Shown one piece after another: positions 10,321 to 24,500 of a DNA stretch of 64,000 nt. Made by a program: the position numbers and the translations under genes. Under the pieces are notes generated by a model that did not search any database, was not told the origin of the DNA, and saw nothing but the letters and a program-made list of their open reading frames with translations. The DNA comes from Antedon mediterranea (Eukaryota > Echinodermata > Crinoidea > Comatulida > Antedonidae): the NCBI RefSeq assembly GCF_964355755.1, contig NC_092674.1, forward strand, positions 4,221,001-4,285,000. The letters are read 5' to 3'. Within the stretch, counting starts at the first letter, position 1, and the number at the start of each line of letters is the position of its first letter.

Positions 10321-13300
10321 TATACAAAAAAAAAATAAATTGATTACGAAGTTACATGTCATTTTCACCTATCACCAAAAAACTAACACTAATTAATTGT
10401 TACGAAGCCAAATTATATTATATATTTCATTAAATCTGAACTTTACGGTAAATGAAGAGTAAGTATCAGTTAATATGAATAATATAACTAGTAAGTCTAT
10501 GAACTTGCGTCCAGACACAGAACTGTGACATTACTATCATAAATGTTGAAACCACTTATAAAACCTTTTTTTAAAGAAAATATAATTGTGTTAGGAGAAG
10601 GCTAATAAACAAATAGATAATGTACAAACCTTTTTCTGGATTAATTAATGGAGCAGGCGTTATAATAATCTGCTGCTGCTACCTAGACTGATTGTTCACC
10701 TTCTGACGATAATTGATTAGACCCCCCCCCCCCCCCCACGGCATCTGATAACCAAAAAAAAATTTACCAGGACTGTTTCAATGATTTAATATCTGACGGC
10801 GTATTATTATAAAATTGGCCTAGATTGACAGTCAAAAGAAAGTCATTGTAAATACCTCCCTTTATGTTGACAGAGCCAAAATAAAGTTTTGACCATTATC
10901 GAATGATTATTTGACAGTGACTTATTATAACACCGGCCTGGTTGACAGCAAAAACGAAGTTATTATTTATTGAACAAGATTTTACAGATTTCCGTCTACA
11001 TCTCAATAATACTGTATTATCAGCAAAGGCTTTCATATAGACTCTCTTCTCCCAGACGTTTTTTGGGTCCAGCAGCTACCTATAAATTATAGTCGAGTTT
11101 CCAAATTCACAAAACTGTCAGCCTTAGATACTAAAGCTACCGCTATGAAACAGCTTATTAATGAATGTGTCCTCCTGGGACATAGCTGGCTAGAGCCGCG
11201 GCGCGAAAAGTTGTATACCTCCATGATTCCACCTGCTACATGTAAGATAGTATGGCACGCTGAAGATGTCTTTAGTTTTTGAATGCTTTTGTAACACAAT
11301 CTTTAGATGGAGTCATGGAAAGTTGGAACTCTGGCATATCGACTTGAGCACTCTGGAAATAAATAAAATCAAGAAAATATTGCACAAATATATTATGCAT
11401 AACTATCCGAATGTTTTAAGATATCTTAGTTTAAAACTAAGATATCTTTATTTCCGAATAAATGACAGTTTGGCGCGCCATAGTTTAGGCCTATTGTGAG
11501 GTTGGATCATGCAACTATAAGGCCTACTAACATGCAACCCACGGACATTTTCTCTATTAGAATTGATATTCATTAGAGTTGGTAAGCAGCATGGCAAAAC
11601 ACACAGGCATTTTGGAAAAATAGTGCCTAAGTCAAATCCGAGCGCTAAATAATAGCCTATTAATAATCTGTCAAAATAATCAGTGCAGCACACGACCGCA
11701 GCAAACCTTTGATCCGCGCCTGCATATTGAGAGAGCTTGCTTGGAAAAATAGGTTGACTATAATTGCAAATTGCCTTTGGCTTCAAATTGTATATTTTTC
11801 CATACATTATCACATGAATCAAATATTTAAAGGATTAATATACTTGCCAAGAATAACGATCCAAGAAATATTACAGTTGAAGCCAATAGAATCACGTTGC
11901 CGTCTGTTTTTGGAAGTTCCTGATTGCACAGTGCCATACCACGTGACACACGAGTCACATGACGTGCTTTAATGACGTAGTAATAAAAATAGAAATGTCA
12001 ACATTTTCGTTCATATTATTTACAATGTAATAAAAAAATAGATGTGGAGTTATTCTACTGTAGTAGCCTTTATGATTGTTTTCAGTATGGTATTTTAAAT
12101 GCTGTTGGAAAATTATTTATATGGTTTAATTTGGAAATAATTTGTATCCTGGAGTTTCCTTTGAAGGTGTGTTTATGAGATTTTCACTTTGTGTAAGAAG
12201 CACAGTGAACAGGTAACATGTGATGTGTACATGTACACCAAACGTTTCTTTGATTTCTGTGTTGTTAATTAATTGATTGATTAAGTGTGGAACAACTGCT
12301 TATATGAATTCAATTAATTTACCCTGTTTCATTACTTATCTTACTATTCTGGATCCCACGCGATTTAATAATGAACAAAAAATCCAAACCGTAGCCTAGT
12401 TGCAATTTTATTTACAAGTACATCACAAAATAATAACAGTTTTTCATTATAAAAATATTGGCATAACAATAACATCAATTATTAATGGCAAACGAACGCC
12501 GTCAAGATAATTGTGGTTTGTAAACGCGCGAACATTTTAGTTCGCGAATATAAAAGGACACATGGAGCAATATCCGTATCAATAACACTACATTCACGTT
12601 CAGACGATTACGATGTACTGTACAGTACATGTACATGCTGTCCAAGTCATGTTTTGTTTATAATGATTCTTGTAGGTCTTTGTGCCTACTACATCCTATC
12701 CCCCCCCCCCTTTTTTTTTTGCTGTGCCTGAATAAACATGGGTTTTTGATAATGTAGGCCGGTGTGCATATAGATCCCGTCACCTTTGCTGTGCTTGGAT
12801 AAATATGGGTTTTCGATAATGTAGGCCTATTTATATAATAGTAATAGGTCTAGACCCAGTAACCCATTCCTTTGGGATACACACTAAGGGTAAGGGGACA
12901 CTTTCACGTGAAAATATTTGTATATACTATCTATATAAATTATCAAGAGAACACGTGGGTAGGTCCAAACGGTGCCCAATTGCGATCTACTTTTAGCAAA
13001 GAGTGTGATGGTAGTGGTTCAATGTATCCCCGTTCAATACACCAGTCAAATACATCGTTTAAAAACCAAATTGCCTATTTATCGAATTTTATTGCTCAAA
13101 TCATAGAATTGTGACGTCCCATTTATGTTTACTATAAGAAGAAAATGTCGTGCAATACATTTTACGAGCACTTAGGCAATTGGCACATTTTGCACATTAA
13201 AACCACAGGAGTGAAAGTATGTGTGGATTAATCATTAGATGAGACATTGATGTTATTTTTCAGTCTATGTAAGACTAAATGTTAATCTAATTTGAGATAT

Positions 13301-13494
13301 CAACCGATTTATACCTAAATTACTAATGATGTTTTATCAGTACCTAATAAAAACAACCCAGTTCAATCTAATAAAGATTTTAATTTTAATCTAACCGGTG
13401 AAAAATATGACCTTCTAGTACCTTTGACGTACTGTACTGGATGGATCTAAAATACAGACTAAAGCTATTATGTTTACACATCGAACCAATTTAA
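10321..13494. other. Gene-free intergenic stretch
   Basis: No frame with coding character was found on either strand. Contents: a 16-base C run (10722-10737), a MITE family 6 palindrome (11418-11476), and a twofold repeat of a ~66-bp unit TGCTGTGC(C/T)TG(A/G)ATAAA(C/T)ATGG at about 12720-12840. The rest is AT-rich and unrecognised. Confidence 0.5.
11418..11476. repeat. MITE family 6 fragment with 31-bp palindrome
   Basis: 11418-11448 is an odd-length perfect palindrome (AAGATATCTTAGTTT around a central A), followed by TATTTCCGAATAAATGACAG and TTTGGCGCGCCA. The same parts occur at 4221-4376. Confidence 0.7.
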
Positions 13495-13612
13495 TGAGTG
13501 ATGTGCCCAAATACGGTAGTGGTATTCCAAAATATGGTAGTGATAGGACATTATCATGTCCATGTATGGGACTCACACATTTTTGTCACATAAAGTTTGG
13601 TGTAGACCGCAA
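13495..13612. repeat. MITE family 1 copy, degraded left end
   Basis: GTGATGTGCCCAAATACGGT, ATATGGTAGTGATAGGACAT and TTTTGTCACATAAAGTTTGG are present. The right end GTGTAGACCGCAAG is mutated. Confidence 0.75.
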
Positions 13613-14582
13613 GTTCTAGGATGCATGCAATTAGGTTTTAGCACTGGATCCTTGCAGAGTTGGGGAAGGGGACACTGGCGCACCCAAATGTTTCACTTTG
13701 GTGTTTAACGCGGGAAAGGCAGGTGTGGCAAAAGAGGAGGAAGTGCCATAAACAGCAGACGATCAGACTAACATTATGAGGGCCCATTATGAACATACAG
13801 TTGCAGATATCCTGCCCAAACCAACACATCTATTTCCTTCTTGCACATACCACGTATAGGCCTAACTCCATGCACTTACAACACTATAGGCTAATATAAA
13901 TAACAGGGTTAATTGTTTTACTTATTTGGCTCAAATTGCATAATGAAATAAACACATACAGTACCTGGTCTTAATAGTGTCCTTACGAAATGAAACATTT
14001 TCTGCACTGACGATCTTTTTTTAAATGATGTTTAACTAATTGAGTTCTCTATATCCAGGTATTGCTGTTTATTCGCTTGTATAACTTACATCCGGGACAC
14101 CAAATGATGATTTAATACATTAATGTGACAGTCCACTCCTCCAGCGTATACTTTCGTCTGATTAAGAATTTACTGACTGGAATACATAAAATTCTTTAAT
14201 GTTTATATTATGCTATGCATTCGATATTCAGGAAGTTCGTTGAAAACAGGCCAATTGACGACCGCCTTTAGTGATTTAGTTTCTAGACTTTGGACGATGT
14301 AATGTACTTTATACTTGGTATAACATGTGATTGAATGAATGTTACCGGTGGGATTCCTGGTGCTAATGCGCCATCAAACAGGAAAGAAAAAAAAACCTTG
14401 TAAATGCTTCAACAGAAATTTCATTGATGCATTTAAAAATGCATATGTATATTAAGTTTCATCTTGATTGATGGTTCATAGTCATTTATATTTAAATAAC
14501 CAATATCTTATTGTGTCATGTGACATTTAGATAGCTATTAATTTATTATACATATAACATCAAGAGCATATATACAACTATA
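13613..14582. other. Gene-free intergenic stretch
   Basis: No gene, RNA or repeat recognised. Confidence 0.4.
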
Positions 14583-14727
14583 TAAGCTCTGTCTACACTA
14601 TCAAACTTTATGTGACAAACAAATGTGATGTGCCCATGGATACGATGATGTCATACCACTACCATATTTGAGCATATCACTACCATATTTGGGCACATCA
14701 CATTTGTTTTGGTCCAACTAATTTGCT
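14583..14727. repeat. MITE family 1 copy, near complete
   Basis: Left end AAGCTCTGTCTACACTATCA, internal ATCACTACCATATTTGGGCA. The right side ends GGTCCAACTAATTTG without the terminal GACAGAGCTT. Confidence 0.85.
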
Positions 14728-15521
14728 TTTATACAGTATCTTTATAATAGAAATGCGAGATGATGTTGTCCAAAGTAGAGTGTATTATTTGCTGAGACAA
14801 TTTTTCCTGGCAGGTGGGTTTCCAATCTTGGCGGAAAAAATAAAAGGATTATTAGTCTATCATAACAATTATTTTGTGTAGGCCCTAAAGTTCGAATAAA
14901 TAATCACGCGTACTACGTGATGTTAAATGTCTCTCTGTTTAAATGATACTGTTCAAAGGTCGAAAACAACAGGTATGGTATGAATGAATACATAATGATA
15001 ACATAACACGGAAACCATCATCAATATTTTATGAATATTAATTAATTATTAAAAAGCCTTATGAATTAAAACTTGTCATCAGTCTGGTAGTAATCCAGGA
15101 ATAGGTTTGGGGTAGAAATATTATGATGCTAAAGCTTTTTCAGAATAGAGTCCCAAATGTTGTGTTGAACAACATACTAAAAGTCCTGGTTTTCCGATAC
15201 AACATTTAGGAACTATCCTGAATAATTCAGCTTTAAGCATATTTATTTCTACCTTTTGCATCTAATGGGCCTACTCGACTCCTAGACTTTAACCTTGGCT
15301 TACTACGAACTGACGCACTAGGCTTATACTATCACTTGTCATTTTGCTGTAGTTACAATGCAAATTCATTAATTCGTTTTCTTCATTAAAGCAAACGACG
15401 GATACGCGACGCGTTTTGATGTAAATTAGAGAGGGCGCACTTGATTTGAGGACATTTTGTGTGAGGTAAACATTAATAAATGTTTTTTTTTTCCTCTGAA
15501 AACATGATTTAAGAACTAAAA

Positions 15522-18500
15522 ATGGATCGATTTCAGTGGTCAAATGGTGCATTGGTACAAGGGGAAATTGTTGTGACCCAGCAATCAGGAATAAAGATAT
15601 ATGATGGATCGGAAAAGGTAGGTTCAAGCAAACTAACAATCACACTCACAGTCTAGGCTCGCCTAGTAGTAGAGGCCGCGCCTACCACCTAAAGTTCCTA
15701 GTACAGTAGTAGTAAATAGGCTTTGCTAGCGGTCATGAATCTTCGTCCGGTAGGGCCCGGTAATGGTATCGCCTGGTATAAGGTTTTATGATATAAAATT
15801 AGTCGTAAATTTAACTTGAATATATATATTGCTTTCCAGAAACAAGTTAAAATCGGTTAAAATATTGTTAAACTTTTCGCGTCAACAAAACGGTCACAGT
15901 GCATTTCGGCCGCCAATCATTTCGGCCGCCGGTTATGGGACGACCAAATTCATGAAACTCCAAAAAGGACAAAATATGGCATGATCATTTCGGCCGCCAG
16001 GTATGGCGCGCCAAATTGAAATATCCAGAAATAACTGTACAGTATTACAGTGAAAAAAAAGTAACTTTATCAAGTCTATGGAACGCCACGGAGAACTATG
16101 GTCATTTAAACTAGACATCAGTTGTGCAATGGGCTAAATACATTTTGTTTTTGCCGTAGATTTAAAGTTATATTAGTTACCGTATTTTACCGTCTGAATA
16201 TTTTGGTCAATGTTTATTTTTGCGTTTAATGTTTAATGTGCACGCTATACTGTAAATATCGCTGCTGTTTCTGGAATTGAAGACCGCCGATTCGGCTTAA
16301 AATGGATATGAAAGGATTTTAAAATTTCACAAAAAGGACTTTGTATGAATCCTTTTAATGTTAATAAACAGCACACAAAAAATTAGATTCAAATACCTAG
16401 TAGAAATTGAGAAATAAACAAATTAAATTTTGGTATAAAACGTCCGCAAAATGGCCGACCAACTGGCACGCCATCTTAATTTTTATGAACGTTCTATACG
16501 CACGTACGAGATCGTCAAATTTAGAGTTTGAAACACCCGGGGTTGTAGCCACGGCAGCAGTCGTTTTGTGATTGGTTAATGAATTTTAATACAGTCCAAT
16601 CACCGCCTTGTCTCGTTCGCGGACTGTGTGGTGTAAACAAAATAAACAAACCCATGCTACACGAGACTCGCGTGTTGCAAGCTCCCTGTTGCTGCAGTCG
16701 TAGAAAATATCGATATTTCACAAATCAATAAAAAGTTATGTCTGCAAAGATTGTACGTGAAAAGAAGAAAGTGTGTATTTGTACTTCTCACACTAAACCA
16801 CTCACGCAGACTACAAATTAGGCTAGGTCTAGTAGACTATAGTTTCTTCTAAATTCGCTAGTAGTAGGCTAGGCCTACACATGGAGTTACTCCATGGCCT
16901 ACAGTACAAGAGAGTAGCAGTCGCCGGTCCACCGACGAACCTCCAGGAAGTGGACAAGGCGCGGGCGTAGACGTATGTAAAAGGCGACGTAAATAAAAAA
17001 GGTAAGCTTGTGTTGAACTTGTTTTTGGCTCTGACTTTTGTTATTGACTAATATAGTAATATAATAATACTAATAATTAAAGTAGAGCAGAGGAGGTGAG
17101 GCCGAGAGGATTATTATAGTTTAGTTAGTAACTGTAGTGTAATTAAATAATAACCTCTTTCTGTTTGTTACCAAGTCATAAAATATAATACTATAGGGCC
17201 TAGAGGTAGGATTGAATAAAAATAATAGTACATTTCCATCCATTTATTGGTCTTATCTTTGCAGATTTATGGAATCAACAGTACATGAGATGGCTTTGAA
17301 GAACTGTAAAATAGTACTAGTAATAAAATTGTAAACATCAAATTATATGGCAGAAATAGTGTGTGGAATGAATTTTATTGAACAAATGTATCATAATGAG
17401 TTTGGAACAAGCAGGATTTTTCAAACAGGACATAAATTACTTTTGAGACCTGAGTGATACATTTTAATTCTATCAACACCAGCCAGCTCCATCATATTCA
17501 AGAGATGGATTCTTTCATAAATGTCCATTGTACATAGTATTTGGCTAAATAAATAAAAAAAGAAGTACAGTAGTGGTTTATTTGTTAATATACCCAGACC
17601 CATTTAGATGGTTAAAAACAAACACTATATGATGCACTGCTACTAGTGTACTGTCTGGTAGTACATTACCATAGTTACAGTATGACTGTAACCCTAGCAC
17701 TCGCGTCTAAAGAATTCTATTATGCATATTTTACTATTCTTCATAAATATTTAGTTCTGTAATTTTAATTGTCTGCGCTCATTCTATACTTGGTGTCTTA
17801 GTATACTGCATAAATGTATCGTGCAAGCATGATCCAAGTAGCATCTATTATAAAGTACTCTGGGTATCTTTTTATTCACCTGAAAAAAGGAAAATGAATA
17901 AGCACATGTTTATCTGCCCTCAAAACAAAATAATAATTTAGTATTATGTAGGTTTGATCAACAGTTTAAAATAGCAATGCTCAGTATCTGTTACCTTAAT
18001 ATTATAATTTGACTCTAACATTTGCGCTTCCATTCCAATCAATAAATACATTTGCTTATCCCGTCCATCAATTATCATAATTGCACTCCAATTATAGACC
18101 TGTAGGTAGGTAAAAATACAAATGAATTGTTTATTTACTGTATACTGTACTGTATATTGTACTGTATATGATACAAGCTGAAATACCCCTAACTAGGCTT
18201 GGCCTGTTATAACCTTTATTACTACATTAGAGAAAATCCAACTCTATTCATTTTATTGGGAATCATAATATTTAGTATTCAGTGTTGCCTAGCCTACTAG
18301 CTAGTAGGGCGGCATGTAATAACAAAAAAATATTTTAATAATACGTTAGTCAGGACACTACAGCACACAACAATATTAATAAACGTACTTATAAATAATG
18401 TGTATATACATAATACAGTAACACAATTGTGCTTACCATTAACACCCTCAACGATACATCAAGGAGCATACGCTCTCAGCTCACCTCTGGCCGGGCGACT

Positions 18501-21500
18501 AAACACCGTATATCCAGCAGTCATCACTACTAAAAAGGCCTAGGCCTAGCTAGCCTAGCTCCAGGCCATGGCATTGTCAAACACCATTTACTCGTCCAAC
18601 CGTTTCTTCAAAACGATGTTAACACCCGTGTTAACAAGACGATGTGGACGAATTTCCATCAATTTCAGTTAATTACAACGAAATAATAATAAAATGAATG
18701 TTTCAATAATACGTGTATAATAAATAGCGAAATAAACATCGCTCGCGAGGAGGGTCGAGAGAGAGGCCAAGGTGGTCGACTCTGTGATTCTCACGCATGC
18801 GCAAAATAACTCCGTGTACCCAGCAAGATAGGCATTTGGCTATGAATTTCGTAAAAGATGGCCTTGAAAAACGAAATTAAAATCCGTTTTAAAAAAAACT
18901 TGGTTGATAATATGAATTAATTTTATTCGATTAGGCTAACATACTTATCCAAGAATAAAAACATCAAAGCAATAAGTAATTACTACCATGCTTTTGCATC
19001 AATCAATGATTTCCTGCTAAATTCCTATCTCTGTAATACAAAAATAACTTTTAGTGACGTCACAAAAAGTTTTTCACAGGTTTCTCAGGGGCGTTTTGAG
19101 GGCGTTGTCGTCCTCCAAAACATTAAGTATGACTATGGCAAGCTTAAACCTGATTGATCTACACGTTGAGCCAATAAAATGATATTGTTAGGAACCCTTT
19201 CATATCCATTTTAATACAGTATTTAGTAAAATATCAACATTTTAACACACATGGCGTGTCATACATATTCAAGAATAATTACAATTCTGGCGGCCGAAAT
19301 TAACAATACATATTTTGTCCTTTTTGGCGTTTCATGAATTTGGCAATTTCATAACCGGCGGCCGAAATGACTGGCGGCCGAAATGATCAGACACCAACAA
19401 AACATCACTTATTACAGAGGGCGGTCTTCAATTTCAATTTATTTTGATATTAAAAAATGTATAAAATGTACAATTAAATTAATTAAATAGCACAATAACA
19501 TTAAATGTTATGTTAGCATGTACTTTAGATATTATTTTATATTAATAAATGTTTTAAAAATGTTTTTAGACACAGTTTGAGAAAGGTTTGCTGGTTCTAA
19601 CAAGTCATCATTTGTTATGGAGGGATGCAGTTCGAAAGGTATAGTTTTTTTAATGAACTTTTGATGCATTAATTAAATAACAGGCCTATTATAAAATAGT
19701 AAGAAAAAAACCCATATTTTTTTTACACATCACACAATATTTTTTATGATGATATAAAACAATCTAAATCAAAGTTAAATCATGACTTCCCTCCCTCATT
19801 GTTTGCAGTATATGTATTTACTAATTCTATTTTTGTTTTTTTCCCCCAAACAGTCAAGTGCTATAGCTCTCCCATTAGAAAGTATTTTGTATGCAGAGGA
19901 GGTATCAGAAGGCAGAGGAAAAAGGTACAGTAATATACCACACAAATCTATCTATATATAAATTTACGTAAGGGCAAAATTCGGTAAATCGCGCTTTACT
20001 TCTAGAATTTTTACTCGATTGTATATAAAGTTGGTTCGTACTTTCGGTACTGATTTTAACCACCTGATGTAACCCTGTTTACTAATTAAATTAAGTTAGA
20101 TAATTAGTTATTGACGATTAAAACGAATTTAGGTTCAACGATTTGCCCCAAATAGGGGGTTTTTCGATCGTGGTATACACTGTCTAATGGATGTCCATCT
20201 TGAAAAATACCCGCCACAAAAATGCGAGGAGGCTTCGCATTTTCCTATCTCCTCCTACGATAATTGTTTTTAATAGCTGAAAACCGGTTGAACAGCTAGA
20301 GTACAGCATCATAATGTTGAAGACAGGCCGATTTTCTTTAAAAAATACTATTTTGATAGATTTAATATACGTTTATAGAAATGTATTGATTTGCAATGAA
20401 TGGAACATTCCAAATTATTGCATACCTCCATGGTTTAACACAAGTAGGTAAATTTATAGACCCTTGGAGAATAAACAGAAATAGTATTGTAATGCTATAC
20501 AATACTGCAAATAGGTAACTTTCACGATAAACGTGAAAGTCTCCCGATATTCTATATCTTCTACTGGATTAGCCTTGCACTCTTGAAATATCCAGTTTTA
20601 CTTTAGTATTAAGCTCTGTCTACACTATCAAACTTTATGTGACAAAATGATGATGTCATATCACTACCATATTTGGTATGCTAATATCTAAATAGAGCTT
20701 TCTATGTTTTCATATACAGTATTTTTCAAAATGTTTTATCGCCCTCTATAATTTGGACAGTTTTCATAAACTACCTGTTCTTTATTGCATGTCATAAACA
20801 TCATTTTATTTTACATGCCTGTCATCCCATATTTATTAATACATATAGAGAAAATACTAATCAATATTTATATTTTCGTTTTCTTTAATACTAATCAATG
20901 CTCTTCTTTCATTTTCTTTAGTCAAAAGATAGTTCTTCATTTATTACCAGCCAAACCTGGTAAGCCTGCAGGTCCTACAATGAGCAGTGTACATTCCTAC
21001 ATCAGGCTGAGTTTTAAAGAAGCTGGGGAAACTGAGGTAGTAGGCCAATAATAATAAACTTTAAACGCAGTTAAGCATCACTTATTTTCTTTATTTCTTA
21101 CTCAAGTTTTTCATTTAGTTTTTCAGGTGTTTAAGCGAAGAATTGCCACGAAAACGGTGGGAGAGTCTTGCCCCTTCAGCCGTTAAAGAAAAAGTTAGTT
21201 TATATTGCATCAAATACAGAAATTAAATGCATATACAGTCGACTCTCCCAATTGGCTGTACTATTATAGTAAAAATTCCAGTATATATCAGACTTTAAGT
21301 AGAATAATTTTGAGGAGAATATTGCAATTGTTGAGTTTACTAAAAACAAACACCACTGTTAGTTTGTTTATATTGATGTCCCATTTTATTATCCACAGCC
21401 AAAAGAAATTCGAGCAGGAATTGTTGGAATTGAACGACGAATAGAGGAGAAGCGTAAAGAAACAGACACAACAATTTCAAAGGCTTTTGAAGATTTAAAC

Positions 21501-24500
21501 AAACTAATGGATAAGGTAAGTCACACTGTTTGTCTGTCTGACCGCAGTTCATGCATACATAGCTTAAGAAATGAGTTATCAATGAAATATTTTGGTAATG
21601 TTATGAAGTTTGTTTCTTCGTGCTACAGTAGTTAAGAATTTAAGCTCAGCAACTACCATTTTTATTTTGTGCCTCATTAGCTTTAAAAAATGAATAAAGA
21701 ATCATGGGTCTAATGTCAACTAGAGGGCTCTTCAAGGGTGCATACCTTCACCTATATTATAATTCCCCTATATAACATTCCGCCTGATATTTTTTATAAT
21801 TTTTGTGTCCTTGAACGTGAGTGAGTTGATGTATTATGGTTATATATCCAGCCTTTCGCTGTTGAGATTCTAAATTTAATTCAACCTCATAACCTCTCGC
21901 CATTATTTTATTATTATTATTATTTTATCTTCAAAAACCACACAATGTCACACTTAATCTTGATTTCAGGTGGATTGACCCATTTGTTAAATTAAAAATG
22001 TAATAATTTTATGGAACTTTGGTTTTTCTTTGTTGTTTGTTAACATGAATTAGACTAATTAGACTAATGAATAGATGCCCCAGGGTAACCCCAGAGATGG
22101 TACACTAAAATACAATGGATTACAAATTATTAATTATTCAACAGCTTAAACATTCAATGTGAGTGTAGCTTTCTAATTAAAAACTTAACCTGATAACCTT
22201 AATGAACAAACAAAATGGGATAAAAATAATATTTATTTAATTGTGTTTTCACAGGCAAAGGAAATGGTGAACTTGTCCAAGACAATAACAAACAAAATAA
22301 AAGAACGTCAAGGTAGCATTACAGAGAATGAGGTACAAATTTAACAAATATTTATGTAATATTTAGAAATAGCAGCTTTAACCATATTTTGTGGGGGGTT
22401 TTTTTTCGATCAAAATTGTGATGTAAATTCTGTATTTTTTACAGACAGTGCAATTTAAGTCATATCTCTTAAGCCTGGGCATTGACAATCCTGTCACAAG
22501 AGAGACTCATGGATCAGGATCCAACTATCACAAAGAACTTGCAAAACAGCTTGCAGAATTTCTCCAGAACCAGATCGAAGAGAACGGAGGCATGATGGCA
22601 TTGACCGATGCATATTGCAGAATCAACAGGGCAAGAGGTATGGAGGTAAGAGTGACAATCTATTATATGCACATAACCCGGTATTCATTAAAAACTATAC
22701 ATGGCTGCAGTGAGTCTGTTGTTTTTTTAAAAAATGTTGTCATTTATATAGCACTTTTAACAACAGAATGAAGTGATGTTTATGAATAAGTTCAAGTTTA
22801 TGAAAAGTTCATGTTTATGGATAAGTTCATGTTTGTGAATAAGTTCATGTTTGTGAATTAGTTCATGTTTGTGAATTCATCATGTTTGTGAATAAGTTCA
22901 TGTTTGTGAATAAGTTCAGGTTTGTGATTATGTTTATGGGTAAGTTCATGTTTATGGATAAGTTCATGTTTGCGAATAAGTTCATGTTTTTGAATTAGTT
23001 CAGGTTTGTGAATAAGCTCATGTTTGTGAATAAGTTTATGTTTGTGAATAAGTTTATGTTTGTAAATAAGTTTATGTTTGTGAATAAGTTCATGTTTGTG
23101 AGTAAGTTCATTTTTTATGAATAAATCATTGTTATAAAAAAAGAAATAAACTGAAATTAAAATATATAACAAATTGAATTACAAATATTTTAATTTGATT
23201 ATAGTTGCTGTCTCCCGATGACCTGGTAGATGCATGTAAACAGTTTGAGAATCTTAAGTGTCCATTAAGGTAAGATAAGACACATCACATGGTCAGTAAT
23301 TATACTAGTCTAGTTTTGTTCTCCCAAAACTGGACACTGCCAAGCTGACCAAGAATAGCTGGTTATTCCAAGTTAAGATAAGATATCTTTATTTGTCAAC
23401 GAGTGGAAATTATGATACTTGTCTCATACAAAGTTAAAACAGTAATGGAAACACAAATATAAAAACCATTAAATCCTAAAGTTATCAAAACCAATATCAA
23501 GTCATATCGAATACAATATCAGAAATGACTTTGCGGTTGTAATGTATGATACTGTGTTGTGGGAGAGTTAAATTGATAATAGTATGATTGGATTGAGGCA
23601 GGCTTATGATAGAGGAGAGACATTGCACACACAAAACAAACAGATGTTTGATCATTTTATTTTGACAGATTGCGTTCGTTTACAAGTGGTGTAATGGTTA
23701 TTGAACTGATATCAAAAGGAGAAGAACAAGTTATGCACGAATTAGAGGAATTGGTAAGACGTCAGTTTACAAAGGCTTATCCAATAAAACCTCTATTAAG
23801 GGGACACCTTTGGGACCCAAAAATATGTCTCCTTAATAGGAGTGTCAACTGAATAAGGGTATTTTTAAACTACATGTCTATGATAACTACCATAGTTGTG
23901 GTTAAACACAATTATTACAACAAATAATAATAATTGTCAATCTTCAAGAAGAATTTCTGTTGTTTTTTTATGATGATGATGGACAAATAAAGCATTTCAG
24001 TATTCAGTAAATAAGCTGTGTTTACATGGTTTTTGCTCTATCATAGTTAAATTGTGATCTATTGAGTTGTGGTTTAGCTTAGTCTGTGTTCAAACACAAA
24101 AAATACACCAGTTAAACATCAAACATCCCTATGATGAAAAGTGTTTATCTAGTGTTACATTCTGAAACCTATCCGAGTTAAAGTTACATCGCATGTATCT
24201 CTGAAACTCTGAAATAATAATCAATAATTATAAAAAGAAAAGATGATCAAATGCGCATTGTATCCAGAAATTTTCATATTAGAAGAAGTATATCAGGTAA
24301 ACAAGGTATAAAGCTATGTGATGTGCCCATATATGGACATGATGATGTCATAGCACTACCATATTTGGGCATATCACTACCATATATAAGCACATCACAC
24401 TTTTTTTTGTAAAACTAGTTTTGATAGTGTAGATAGAGCTTTAGACTTGTATCAGGTTAACAACGTATGAGATTTAACTGATCACACAACTCAAATGAAC

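Noticed and set aside
11448-11822. 124-codon open frame on the minus strand
   Set aside because: Its N-terminal-to-C-terminal composition is not domain-like, it runs into the MITE family 6 palindrome, and it has no splice partners or recognisable motif.
14583-14727. Hairpins of MITE family 1 considered as microRNA genes
   Set aside because: Arms are terminal inverted repeats of a dispersed element. Without small-RNA data there is no support for a microRNA.
22858-23172. Open frame encoding HKHELI repeats
   Set aside because: It is the reverse strand of an 18-bp minisatellite lying inside VPS36 intron 8.
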